Shown in pieces: positions 50,238-58,032 of a stretch of 64,000 nt of DNA. The notes under the pieces were generated by a model, which saw only the letters and a list, made by a program, of their open reading frames with translations, was not told the DNA's origin and did not search any database. How positions within the stretch are numbered: the first letter of the stretch is position 1; each line of letters opens with the position of its first letter. The translations under genes were made by a program, and so were the position numbers. The stretch covers positions 1 to 64,000 of the forward strand of contig JBCCHB010000074.1 of assembly GCA_039028975.1 (NCBI GenBank), read 5' to 3'. The DNA comes from JAHBNG01 sp039028975 (lineage in GTDB: Bacteria; Chloroflexota; Anaerolineae; Caldilineales; Caldilineaceae).

Positions 50238-52490
50238 CTACACTCTGCCGATCAGAAATACACTCTCTAATTTCCATGCCACCTGTTGGTTGCGCAAGGC
50301 TTGGCTCATATGTCTTTGCACTTGCTCAACCTCTTCTTTGGAAAGGACTTTGTTTAAATGTTGGGCATAGCTGAGACGTTGGCTACGCTCGCTCTTGGTA
50401 AACCAGCGGTTTAGCAGCCCATCTGTGACCAGAATCGGTCTGGATTCGACTGCTCTCTGCCAAGTAACGGTCAGCCCAGCCTCTTGGAAAAGCTGAACCA
50501 GATCCTCAGCTTGCCAGTTGAGCTGAGGGTTTTCTGGGTCAGTATAGATGGCCTCTTCTGCCTTTTTGATCTGCTCTACCAGCTCTGGCTCAAACTCATC
50601 CCATGTCACCAGATCATAGAGGCGTTGGGCTGCACGACCAACTCGCTCTGCCAAACTGATCACGCCATCAGATTGCAAAAATGGAAGCCAAGCTGCCAGG
50701 AGAGTATGTTTGTCTGGCTGATCAAAGAGTACATTGCGTCCGACAATGGCATCGAAGCGTAGATCCGGTGATTCGGCCAGCAGCTCAGCCAAATGGGAGG
50801 ACATGCCCTCCCTGATACTCGGTCGCTCTAATTCGGGTAGCCGATCTGCTAGCTGTCGAATGGTCTCGGCTTCTTCGGATGAGGTTGCAAGAGCCGTTAC
50901 GCCTCCTTCTGGTACGCGGCGCAGGGCTTCCCAGGTTAGCAGGCCGGTGCCGACCTTCAGATCAAGGACCAAGCCATGGCGGGCCAGACGAGCGCTGTCC
51001 AGAATCCGATCCCGCTCTCGTCCTAGCTGAGGACCGGCTTCAGAGATCGTACGCATGAGCCAGCGTTCTCGCTCTGGGTCATCAGGCGAGTAGGTGAGTA
51101 CCTCCGCACCTAGCCCCTCTACGTCACCTCGAGCTTCGGCCTCGATCATGGCGGCAATCTGCTCTTCCCGCCGGCGAGAGACTTCTACACGGATAGATGC
51201 CTCGTACCCCAGGTTGCTTGGCTGATAAAAGACTTTGCCTTGAAGGGATGTGGGTAGATATTGTTGGGCCACCCAATGGTCCCGAAAGGCGTGGGGATAG
51301 AGATAGCCCTCACCATGACCAAAGCCCTCTTTGTCTCGATTGCCGTCACGTAAGTGGTTGGGTACGCCACTGTCGGCTTCGCTCTCTACAGTTGACAAAG
51401 CATCGAAAATGGCCATTGTCGTGTTGGATTTTGGGGCCGTAGCCAAGTAGATGCAAGCTTGGGCCAGGGGAAATCGTCCTTCGGGTAGACCCACATAATC
51501 AAATGCCTGAGAGCAGGAGATGGCCACCGTCATGGCGTTGGGATCCGCCATACCAATATCTTCCCCAGCAAAGATGATCATGCGGCGAAAGATGAAACGG
51601 GGATCTTCGCCTGCATAGAGCATCTTTGCCATCCAGTAGAGGGCGGCATCGGGATCGCTGCCTCGTAAGCTCTTGATGAAGGCACTGATGGTGTCGTAGT
51701 GGTAGTCCCCTTCTTTGTCGTAAAGGACGGCTCGGCGCTGGATAGATTCTTCAGCAATGGCCAGGGTGATTCGTGATTCGCCCCCCCTCCCAGCCTCCCC
51801 CTCAGAGGGAGAGGAGCTTGTTTCGACGGCCAGTTCTAGCGCATTGAGAAGGGCGCGAGCATCACCATTGGCTACGTTGACCAGATGGTCCAAGGCTTCA
51901 TCATCGATGGTGATGGTGAAGTGACCATAGCCACGCTTAGGGTCGGTTAGGGTCTGGTGGACGATGGCACGCAGATGCTCTGACGTCAGCTCGGTAAGTT
52001 GGAAGATGCGGCTACGAGAGACCAAGGCCTTGTTGACCTCGAAGTAAGGGTTTTCGGTGGTAGCACCGATAAAGATGACGGTTCCATTTTCAACCCAGGG
52101 CAGCAGTGCATCCTGCTGGGCCTTGTTGAAACGATGGACCTCGTCGACAAACAAGGTGGTACGCTGTCCGTGAAGCTGAGCGCGATTTTGGGCCTCTGCC
52201 ACGGCTTCTCGAATGTCTTTCACACCAGAGAGAACTGCGTTGAGCTTGATGAAGTGGGTTTCGGTGGTGTTGGCAATCACCTGAGCCAGGGTCGTCTTGC
52301 CGGTGCCAGGTGGGCCATAGAGAATGATGCTACCCAATTGATCTGCCTGAATGGCTCGGCGCAACAGTCGCCCTGGGCCAACGATGTGCTCTTGGCCCAC
52401 ATATTCGTCCAGAGTACGTGGGCGCATTCGAGCAGCGAGGGGAGCGGTCCTCTCAAGGCGATCTTCATGGGCCTGTTCGAATAGATTCAT
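50238..52490 (-). CDS. rarA: RarA replication-associated ATPase fused to a methyltransferase-like domain
   Basis: In this 750-residue protein, residues 1-430 are RarA/MgsA: ARMRPRTLDEYVGQEHIVG, Walker A LYGPPGTGKTTLA, Walker B LFVDEVHRFNK, sensor ATTENPYFEVNKAL and the C-terminal MgsA domain IIFAGEDIGMADPNA. Residues about 490-750 are a Rossmann methyltransferase-like domain (LDLKVGTGLLTWEAL, RFDAIVGRNVLF, LPFLQSDGVISLAER) with an atypical SAM loop. This fusion is known from cyanobacteria and Chloroflexota (PRK13341). A repeat-like insert SSSPSEGEAGRGGES lies at about residue 225. It acts at stalled forks; the role of the second domain is not established. Confidence 0.93.
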   Translation of the reverse strand: MNLFEQAHEDRLERTAPLAARMRPRTLDEYVGQEHIVGPGRLLRRAIQADQLGSIILYGPPGTGKTTLAQVIANTTETHFIKLNAVLSGVKDIREAVAEAQNRAQLHGQRTTLFVDEVHRFNKAQQDALLPWVENGTVIFIGATTENPYFEVNKALVSRSRIFQLTELTSEHLRAIVHQTLTDPKRGYGHFTITIDDEALDHLVNVANGDARALLNALELAVETSSSPSEGEAGRGGESRITLAIAEESIQRRAVLYDKEGDYHYDTISAFIKSLRGSDPDAALYWMAKMLYAGEDPRFIFRRMIIFAGEDIGMADPNAMTVAISCSQAFDYVGLPEGRFPLAQACIYLATAPKSNTTMAIFDALSTVESEADSGVPNHLRDGNRDKEGFGHGEGYLYPHAFRDHWVAQQYLPTSLQGKVFYQPSNLGYEASIRVEVSRRREEQIAAMIEAEARGDVEGLGAEVLTYSPDDPERERWLMRTISEAGPQLGRERDRILDSARLARHGLVLDLKVGTGLLTWEALRRVPEGGVTALATSSEEAETIRQLADRLPELERPSIREGMSSHLAELLAESPDLRFDAIVGRNVLFDQPDKHTLLAAWLPFLQSDGVISLAERVGRAAQRLYDLVTWDEFEPELVEQIKKAEEAIYTDPENPQLNWQAEDLVQLFQEAGLTVTWQRAVESRPILVTDGLLNRWFTKSERSQRLSYAQHLNKVLSKEEVEQVQRHMSQALRNQQVAWKLESVFLIGRV

Positions 52491-52508
52491 GGGATGGGTG
52501 GTTTGTGT

Positions 52509-52754
52509 TTACTCCTCTGAATCGAGTTCAATCAGCGCAATCTTGACAAACGGCTCCATATCTCTTTGGCGATTGACATAGTACAGAATTGTCAATCCGT
52601 CTACTTCAAACATGTAGTGGTTCGGCAGATCATCAACGGGAATTGCCCAATCTGGATCTTGTTCATGATACAGGGTAAATATGTGAAAACGAAGATTTGG
52701 GTAGTCCGGATGGCGCATCATCCGAATCAAACGTGGAGCAATTTGTAGGCGCAT
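52509..52754 (-). CDS. Small putative toxin-like partner of the Phd-type antitoxin
   Basis: This 81-residue basic-to-neutral protein has two stretches, PNLRFHIFTLYHEQDPDWAI and HYMFEVDGLTILYYVNRQRD, giving a mainly beta profile. The position after a Phd/YefM antitoxin gene suggests a RelE/ParE-type toxin, but the residues of those families are not clearly visible. The gene overlaps the antitoxin tail by 92 bases in another frame, unusually long for such pairs. The call is tentative. Confidence 0.55.
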   Translation of the reverse strand: MRLQIAPRLIRMMRHPDYPNLRFHIFTLYHEQDPDWAIPVDDLPNHYMFEVDGLTILYYVNRQRDMEPFVKIALIELDSEE

Positions 52755-53007
52755 CGAGAAGTGACTCTAGCTCTTCTTTGGTATACAGCGGTTGATCACG
52801 AATTTCATCTAGGCGCTTCAAACCAATTTGCACTTTCTGTTCTTGCTCAATTTGGAGAAGCTCCTCCCAACGCTCATAGCTGACCAAAACAGCAATAGGC
52901 TTCTTGTATCGTTCGATGATATAAGCTTGTGCCTTGGCATAGACTTGGTCCAGCAAGGTTCGCCAGCTATTTCTGGCCTCATCGCTTTTTATCGTGATTA
53001 CAGTCAT
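52663..53007 (-). CDS. Phd/YefM-family antitoxin
   Basis: The protein starts at the ATG at 53007 after AGAGGAAAC and has 114 residues. The N-terminal domain TVITIKSDEARNSWRTLLDQ and IIERYKKPIAVLVSYERWEE is the DNA-binding, dimerising fold of Phd/YefM. The C-terminal part QPLYTKEELESLLDAPTN is the expected toxin-binding tail. The last 30 residues, overlapping the downstream gene, look non-family and may arise from an indel. An upstream extension to 53097 is rejected. Confidence 0.8.
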   Translation of the reverse strand: MTVITIKSDEARNSWRTLLDQVYAKAQAYIIERYKKPIAVLVSYERWEELLQIEQEQKVQIGLKRLDEIRDQPLYTKEELESLLDAPTNCSTFDSDDAPSGLPKSSFSHIYPVS

Positions 53008-53093
53008 AGTTTCCTCTACTTTACTTACAGCAGTTGGAACACATGTAAGATATTCATATAGTGCAAAAAGGCTGTAGGATCTACAGAATTCTA

Positions 53094-54038
53094 TCAAGTG
53101 TTATCATTGATGTCAATAGGAAACCCGAGTATCCCATCTAGTATCTCTGCCACCACAGGCCGATGATCTGAAGCCTCTTGACCTGCCGGTTCTTGCCAAA
53201 TCTCACAAGAGTGGATCGAGTCCGCCAATGGTTTAGAGGCGAAGATATAATCGATCCGAATGGGGTTTTCTGCCGGAATAAACGAATCTTGCCCAGCTTG
53301 ACCAAAAGAGGTGAAGCAGTCGACATAGCCAGCTTTCTCCATCTGCGGAATGACCAAGGGGCCTTTTTCGCCGTTGGCCATGTGATGGGCTTTGGGGTGG
53401 TTGGCAATCTCCTCATAGGCACCCGGGCGGTCGACAAAGTCCCAGGGGCTGATGGCATTGAAGTCACCCATAACCACGTGGGGGCGGTTGCGGTCGCGGA
53501 TGGTCCAAGTGCGCAGGGCGCGTAGTTGAATGGCCCGCACCTCTTCATCTGTGTGATCCAAGTGGGTGCTGTAAACGGTAAAAGTCTGCTTGCTGGGCAG
53601 CAAGACTCTCGCTTCCAACATGCCCCGCTGTTCCTTGGGATCAAGCAACACCTTTTCTCTCTCATTGCGGGCCACCAGATGATGAGCGGCACTGGCAATG
53701 ATGGGCCAGCGGCTTAGAATGGCGTTGCCGTAAGCGTCTGGGGGCATGTTGTTCTGAGCAGGCCAGCGGAGGCAAGGGCCAAAGACATAGTGCATCCCCA
53801 GGCGACTGGCCAGAACTTCCAACGCGGGACGATTGTCAGTCTCCTGCTCAGAAGAGATCACCCTAGGGTAGAAGACTTCGTTCAGACCAATGATATCCGC
53901 GTCGATTTCAGTGAGAACGTTGGTGATCAGGTCTAGGTTGGGTCGCATCTCAGATGAGTCACTGCCCCCGACCGAGTCTTGTCCCCTGGCTGAGGCCATA
54001 GTACGCCAGCCATGAATATTGAAGGTTGCCAGTTTCAT
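53094..54038 (-). CDS. Endonuclease/exonuclease/phosphatase (EEP)-family phosphohydrolase
   Basis: In this 314-residue metal-dependent hydrolase all EEP motifs are visible: ATFNIHG, GLNEVFYP, TVYSTHLDHTDEE, VVMGDFNAI, IRIDYIFAS and ASDHRPVVAEI. Such enzymes cleave nucleic acid, phosphoinositide or sphingomyelin phosphodiesters; the substrate is not predictable and no signal peptide is seen. It lies between the MazF pair and the Phd pair. Confidence 0.92.
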   Translation of the reverse strand: MKLATFNIHGWRTMASARGQDSVGGSDSSEMRPNLDLITNVLTEIDADIIGLNEVFYPRVISSEQETDNRPALEVLASRLGMHYVFGPCLRWPAQNNMPPDAYGNAILSRWPIIASAAHHLVARNEREKVLLDPKEQRGMLEARVLLPSKQTFTVYSTHLDHTDEEVRAIQLRALRTWTIRDRNRPHVVMGDFNAISPWDFVDRPGAYEEIANHPKAHHMANGEKGPLVIPQMEKAGYVDCFTSFGQAGQDSFIPAENPIRIDYIFASKPLADSIHSCEIWQEPAGQEASDHRPVVAEILDGILGFPIDINDNT

Positions 54039-54042
54039 ACGT

Positions 54043-54076
54043 TATACCGCAGTCTTTTTCAAACGGATCTGAATAT
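54043..54076 (-). repeat. Family A mini-derivative, reversed
   Basis: TATACCGCAGTC is joined to TTTTTCAAACGGATCTGAATAT: right and left ends of family A without the hairpin centre, as in the copy at 7190-7225. It is 5 bases upstream of the EEP gene start, so it could be inside its leader. Confidence 0.6.
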
Positions 54077-54112
54077 CCTTACCTTATGTCGTCATTGACT
54101 CCATCCAGCAGG

Positions 54113-54184
54113 CTGAGCTTGTCGAAGCCGGGTTTCCTCTTCGGCAAGCTCAGGGTCGACAAGCTCAGGGGGCGTGACCGGTTA
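54113..54184. repeat. Cluster of three CTTCGACAAGCTCAGG-type repeats
   Basis: CTGAGCTTGTCGAAG (54113-54127), CTTCGGCAAGCTCAG (54139-54153) and GTCGACAAGCTCAGGGGG follow each other, ending in the same GGCGTGACCGGTTAC block as at 279-293. The first two form a hairpin. It lies at the mazF stop, so it may act as a terminator. Confidence 0.75.
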
Positions 54185-54508
54185 CTACCCCAAACCAAGT
54201 TGAACCTTGATGGCCTGTTCTACTCGATCCATCTCTGCCGAGGTAATCTGACCCGCACGGTTCATTAACCGTCTCTTGCTCACAGTGGCGAGTTGGTCGG
54301 CAACGGCTTTGCCCGTTTTGCCATCAAAGTGAATGGATGCATCGCTGGGATAAATACGCTCGGCTTTTGAGGTTAGTGGCACCACTTGGACTCGGTTGAG
54401 GTGTCTGTTGGAGGCGTCGTTACTCACAATAATGGCCGGTCGTCTCTTGCGAATCTCACCGCTCACGGCTGGCTCAAAGTTGACCCACCAGACCTCACCA
54501 CGCTTCAT
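54185..54508 (-). CDS. mazF: MazF/PemK-family endoribonuclease toxin
   Basis: This 107-residue protein has the MazF fold: MKRGEVWWVNFEPAVSGEIR, KRRPAIIVSNDASNRHLNRV, VPLTSKAERIYPSD and ADQLATVSKRRLM. The conserved Arg of RPAIIVSND and the Thr of PLTS are the expected RNA-cleavage residues. It overlaps its partner gene by 14 bases. Confidence 0.94.
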   Translation of the reverse strand: MKRGEVWWVNFEPAVSGEIRKRRPAIIVSNDASNRHLNRVQVVPLTSKAERIYPSDASIHFDGKTGKAVADQLATVSKRRLMNRAGQITSAEMDRVEQAIKVQLGLG

Positions 54509-54830
54509 CGACTAATTCTCCAGTGGTGGTAGGTCCAACAGAAGCCTCCTCAGCATCGGCTCCCTCAACATAAGCGTCTTTTCTATGGGCGTCTTCTGCA
54601 TAGGCATCGTCAAAATAGAGATCCCCAATGAGTGAATCTGCCCACTCTAGAGCATGGGCTTCTTGCGCTTCATCCCGGGCCATTTGGGCGTACGCTTTAT
54701 CCAAATCGGGCGTCAAAACAAGTGGGCGCAGTAGATCCTCAATAAATCGACTAATCCGGCGGGGACCAACCGTCTCATACAATCCCTCGTAAATGGCCTC
54801 ATCAATGGTAATGGTTAGCTTTTTCAGCAT
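54495..54830 (-). CDS. MazF-associated ribbon-helix-helix-like antitoxin
   Basis: This 111-residue protein begins LKKLTITIDEAIYEGLYETV, a ribbon-helix-helix-type DNA-binding start, and continues with ISRFIEDLLRPLV and an acidic helix region ARDEAQEAHALEWADSL. Its C-terminus carries a degenerate Asp/Ala/Tyr-rich stretch (DDAYAEDAHRKDAYVEGADA) not expected in the family; it looks like an in-frame repeat expansion between the antitoxin body and the end. The position directly before mazF supports the role. Confidence 0.85.
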   Translation of the reverse strand: MLKKLTITIDEAIYEGLYETVGPRRISRFIEDLLRPLVLTPDLDKAYAQMARDEAQEAHALEWADSLIGDLYFDDAYAEDAHRKDAYVEGADAEEASVGPTTTGELVDEAW

Positions 54831-54844
54831 GACTCTCTACCTAC

Positions 54845-54957
54845 TATAGATGGCCAGAAAAAGCTTGTTCCCGTGAAGACGGGAATGCCCTTCTTCCGGC
54901 GAATTTTCCGGAGTAGATTCGACGAGAATCGGGACAAGATTTTTCTGGCGCAGTATA
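54845..54957 (+). repeat. Interspersed hairpin repeat, family C, copy 4
   Basis: Left TATAGATGGCCAGAAAAAGC, right GGGACAAGATTTTTCTGGCG, ending CAGTATA. CCAGAAAAA...CTTGTTCCCG pairs with CGGGACAAG...TTTTTCTGG. An inner CCCGTGAAGACGGG hairpin and TCCGGCGAATTTTCCGGA are also present. It is 15 bases upstream of the antitoxin gene start, in its promoter region. Confidence 0.85.
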
Positions 54958-55028
54958 TTCCAATTCTGCACGTGTACTACACGTATAATACCTCAAGTGT
55001 GCAAAAAAATCAACCCACCCATCTACAA

Positions 55029-55160
55029 GGGGTGCCTTTGGGTTTCGGGGCGAGAATGTTAGCCAGTCGAGTGCGTCGCACTGTTCAGAGAAAGATCCAA
55101 GCGCCCATCCGCAATTGAACAGTGCGACGCACTCTTGTACCCCCAAACTAAAAGGCACCC
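55029..55160 (-). repeat. Interspersed hairpin repeat, family B, copy 2 (loop flipped)
   Basis: Flanks and arms (55069-55087, 55116-55134) are the reverse complement of those at 9403-9533, but the 28-base loop (55088-55115) is in the same plus-strand orientation, 27 of 28 bases identical. The element ends three bases before the P450 stop. Confidence 0.92.
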
Positions 55161-55162
55161 AT

Positions 55163-56446
55163 TTACAAGCCCCATTGGCAGACCAATGTAGGCGGTGACC
55201 GAAATTCATGTCCAACGGGCTTGGTCGGGTGGCTGGGATCGAGATGTAACCTCTCTAACCGCTCAAAGAGAATGGGCAACCCAATGGTCGCCTCCAACCG
55301 GGCCAAGGGTGCGCCGAAGCAGAAGTGAGGACCATAGGCAAAGCTGAGGTGCTGATTGGCATTTTTACGGTGAATATCAAAGCGATCTGGCTCCTCAAAG
55401 AGCGCCGGATCTCGATTGGCTGCACCCAACATAGAGTGGATCTTCTCACCTCGCCGGATGGGGACATCAGCCACTACGACATCTCGGGTGGGAAAGCGCA
55501 TGGCTGATTGAACGGGGGCCTCCCAGCGCAGGGCCTCTTCCAGGGCATTGGGTAGCAGGGAAGGATCTTGGCAGACCTGCTCAAATTGGTCGGGATGGGT
55601 GAGGAGCGCCCAAATGGTGTTGGAGAGCATGGCAGACGTGGTTTCGACGCCGCCGAAGAAGGTGAGCGCAATGTTGGAGACGATCTCATCGGTGGTGAGC
55701 CGAGCCCGTCCGGCTGAATCACGTGCATTGTGGACAATCTCGCTCAGCACCGAATTGTTGGGCTTGACCTTGAGGCGTTCGAGTTGGGCTAGCACCACCT
55801 GACGAAACTGCTCAAATGCGGCCTTCCCCTGCTGACGAACGGCTTCATCACCCATCGTATTGCCAATGGCCGCGCCCAGCGCTTCGTACCAATCCCGAAA
55901 CTGACTTAGATCGTTGACCTCAAAGCCGATGGCCGCCACCACCGTGTAGATGGCCAATTTGTCTGAGAATTCTTTGTCCAGGTCAGAAGAACCCCCTCCT
56001 CGCCTCCCCCCGGCAACGGGAGGAACTGTTGCTTCGTTCGTGTCGGTGACGGAACTTGTAGAAACCCTAGCCAGAAGGTCATCCACCAGCTGATGGCTAA
56101 TTTCTCGAATTAGATCCGTGTACCACTGACGTACATGGCGCGGGCGAAACGGTTCGATAAAGACGTCCCGAATCCGCTTGTGATCGGGGCCGTCAATACT
56201 CAGCATCATGGGGCCGAGAATGTCCTCCATGGGGTTGGCCCGCTCGCTCTCTGGCTCCATGGTGAAGGATTCTGCATCGCGCAGGATCTCAATAACGTGG
56301 GCATGGCGAGTGACCATCCACATGTTGAAGGCAGGTATCCAAGTAACCGGCTCATGGGCCAAGAGGTGTTGAAAGATGGGATAGGGGTTGTCGGAGAGTT
56401 GGGATTGGGTGATGGATGTCAACACAGAACCTAATTCCCTAATCAA
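55163..56446 (-). CDS. Cytochrome P450 with a displaced N-terminus
   Basis: This 427-residue soluble bacterial P450 has I-helix FFGGVETTSAM, EEALRWEAPVQS (ExxR), and heme loop SFAYGPHFCFGAPLARLE with the thiolate Cys. It probably hydroxylates a small hydrophobic compound and needs external redox partners, none seen here. An unusual Thr/Ser/Gly/Arg-rich insert (VPPVAGGRRGGGSSDLD) lies about residue 140. The available starts are TTG at 56446, overlapping the PIN gene stop as TTGA, or GTG at 56425; no ATG lies upstream. A 20-codon copy of a better N-terminus with ATG is found at 57881-57940. Confidence 0.9.
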   Translation of the reverse strand: MIRELGSVLTSITQSQLSDNPYPIFQHLLAHEPVTWIPAFNMWMVTRHAHVIEILRDAESFTMEPESERANPMEDILGPMMLSIDGPDHKRIRDVFIEPFRPRHVRQWYTDLIREISHQLVDDLLARVSTSSVTDTNEATVPPVAGGRRGGGSSDLDKEFSDKLAIYTVVAAIGFEVNDLSQFRDWYEALGAAIGNTMGDEAVRQQGKAAFEQFRQVVLAQLERLKVKPNNSVLSEIVHNARDSAGRARLTTDEIVSNIALTFFGGVETTSAMLSNTIWALLTHPDQFEQVCQDPSLLPNALEEALRWEAPVQSAMRFPTRDVVVADVPIRRGEKIHSMLGAANRDPALFEEPDRFDIHRKNANQHLSFAYGPHFCFGAPLARLEATIGLPILFERLERLHLDPSHPTKPVGHEFRSPPTLVCQWGL

Positions 56447-56991
56447 AGTTGAGATTGAATTGCCTGAGCAAATTCTGGGACCGTTTTTGACAAGCCAACA
56501 AGCAACTCTTCTAGCGTTACAGGCGGTCTTTGCAAAGCCGCAGCCTGCTGTTTAAGCACTCTAATCAACCCATCTGGTTCCGAAGTAAAGAGAGCCAAAA
56601 GAAATTGATCTGGTGACTGAGCCTCTACACCGTCTGGTAAGCCCCGAAAATCTCTTAGGTTGTTTGTCACAATTACGTGGGCTGAAACCTTCACCGCTGC
56701 TGCTGCTACATGACGATCCTTTTCGTCATTGGGCATAGTCTCTATTAACGGTTCATGTCCTGTTACCATTGCATCGGGAAAGGCCCTTCTCATTGCGTTT
56801 AGCAAATAATCTGCCTGAGCTTGGGTGATTCCGGCTTTGCTCACAAGATTGCGTGATGTCTCCTCTAAGATCTGAGCGGACCAGTAAATTTGGATGTAAT
56901 CCGCGGCAGCTATCCTTAATAAGGTATCTCGAAGTGAAAAGGGGTAAAGAACATTCGCGTCAAGGACAGCCCGAAGCGGTGATGAACTCAT
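56443..56991 (-). CDS. PIN-domain ribonuclease toxin (VapC-like)
   Basis: This 182-residue protein has a PIN nuclease domain with the acidic residues in AVLDANVLYPF, ILEETSRNL, NDEKDRHVAAAA and IVTNNLRDFRG, as expected for four-acidic-residue PIN active sites. It is a toxin of a pair with the upstream HTH gene, six bases away. Its C-terminal 60 residues are an added helical tail. Its stop overlaps the P450 start. Confidence 0.92.
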   Translation of the reverse strand: MSSSPLRAVLDANVLYPFSLRDTLLRIAAADYIQIYWSAQILEETSRNLVSKAGITQAQADYLLNAMRRAFPDAMVTGHEPLIETMPNDEKDRHVAAAAVKVSAHVIVTNNLRDFRGLPDGVEAQSPDQFLLALFTSEPDGLIRVLKQQAAALQRPPVTLEELLVGLSKTVPEFAQAIQSQL

Positions 56992-56997
56992 ACCCTA

Positions 56998-57486
56998 TCA
57001 GACCTGTCTCAATTCCTCATACCCGCCATATAGTTGGCTGAGTCTGGATAGTTCATCGAGAGATTCAGCTCTTTCTTGATCGCGTCGATTCTTATAAGCT
57101 ATCACATCTTCGATAAGAATTCGATATTCCGCATCTGTACTGATAAACGGGATCTGCCCTTCTTCAAGCAACCGCGTTAGGTATTGAACTGACACATTGA
57201 GGAGATCTGAGGCTTCGTAAACTGTTAGCTCTTGATCAATTGGCACTATGCTTACGGCTTCACCGCGAGACATTAAATGGGCGACTCGATCCAGAATCCA
57301 AAAGATCGATTCAGGAATCGAGATAGTCTCACCATCTGCCGAGACAATTTGGAGATGACCTCCCGACTTGACTTTCTGCAAGAGGCGGAGCAGTTCAGCT
57401 ACATCAGTCTGCTCTTCAGGTGATGCCGCCACCGGTTTCATTGTCTGAACACGTTTTTCAACAGATATGGTTGTTGTGTCAAGCAT
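56998..57486 (-). CDS. Excisionase-type HTH antitoxin
   Basis: This 162-residue protein (start MLDTTTISVEK at 57486) has a C-terminal winged-helix domain of the excisionase family: LTVYEASDLLNVSVQYLTRL, LEEGQIPFISTDAEYRILIE, then VIAYKNRRDQERAESLDEL. Such proteins are the standard antitoxin partners of this PIN type, both repressing the operon and binding the toxin. An N-terminal helical part (TDVAELLRLLQKVKSGG) may mediate dimerisation. No strong Shine-Dalgarno sequence was seen; an eight-codon extension is possible. Confidence 0.9.
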   Translation of the reverse strand: MLDTTTISVEKRVQTMKPVAASPEEQTDVAELLRLLQKVKSGGHLQIVSADGETISIPESIFWILDRVAHLMSRGEAVSIVPIDQELTVYEASDLLNVSVQYLTRLLEEGQIPFISTDAEYRILIEDVIAYKNRRDQERAESLDELSRLSQLYGGYEELRQV

Positions 57487-57653
57487 ATTTTTTCGCCTAT
57501 ATGAACGCAAATCCTCAGAGTTACAGTTATTTTATCATATTCTTGATCTTACGTATATACTCACAAAATATCGTTACAAGCGCAAATCGGCAAACCCTAT
57601 TATCGACACAAACAATCTGGGTTCTCTGAGGGAATGTGGGGGTGGATTGAGAG

Positions 57654-57875
57654 TAGCCCGTCCTTTTAGGGCGGTGACTCAGGCACACCAGATGCCTCCC
57701 GCCCTAAAAGGATTAGCTTTACCCACAAGTAGCGGGGTATGTGATGCCCACCCAGGGTTAAAACCACTGGGCTATTGAACAACGCCCCTTCAAAGGGGCT
57801 GATTCGTCGGCCAACAAGCCCAGTTTAGTGGGCGTTTACCAAGTAGCCCCGACCGTTCACGGCGGGGCGGGCACC
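57654..57875. repeat. Array of five REP-like palindromes
   Basis: TCCTTTTAGGGCGG (57661-57674)/CCGCCCTAAAAGGA (57699-57712) form a 14-base stem with an inner AGGCA/TGCCT. Further hairpins are CCAGGGTT..AACCACTGG (57752-57770), GCCCCTTCAAAGGGGC (57784-57799), GCCCAGTTTAGTGGGC (57818-57833) and GCCCCGACC..GGCGGGGC (57846-57868). Such arrays resemble REP/IS200-IS605-type or RAYT-dependent palindrome clusters; no transposase is nearby. Confidence 0.8.
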
Positions 57876-57880
57876 GATAA

Positions 57881-57940
57881 CTGAAAGATGGGATAAGGGT
57901 TGTCGGAGAATTGGGATTGGGTGATGATGGTTTGATTCAT
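57881..57940 (-). pseudogene. Duplicated 5' end of the P450 gene
   Basis: Minus strand from 57940: ATG then 19 codons reading MNQTIITQSQFSDNPYPIFQ. The current P450 reads TSITQSQLSDNPYPIFQ at the same place (56417-56369); the DNA match is about 48 bases with three differences. After codon 20 the frame enters the palindrome array and stops. This fits the original start of the P450 gene having been cut off by the inserted block. Confidence 0.85.
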
Positions 57941-58032
57941 GAGGTTGAACTTTGCGAATGTAGCGGTTATAATCAACACGAAAGCCAGTGTACGATTCAA
58001 TGCGCGTTTATAGTCGAGATGTGGAGGAAATG

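Larger units (their letters stand above)
57487..58032. other. Spacer with hairpin array and P450 remnant
   Basis: No complete gene is seen here. It contains five palindromes at 57654-57875 and the 20-codon P450 fragment at 57881-57940, both listed separately, and the leader of the DUF433 gene. Confidence 0.6.
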
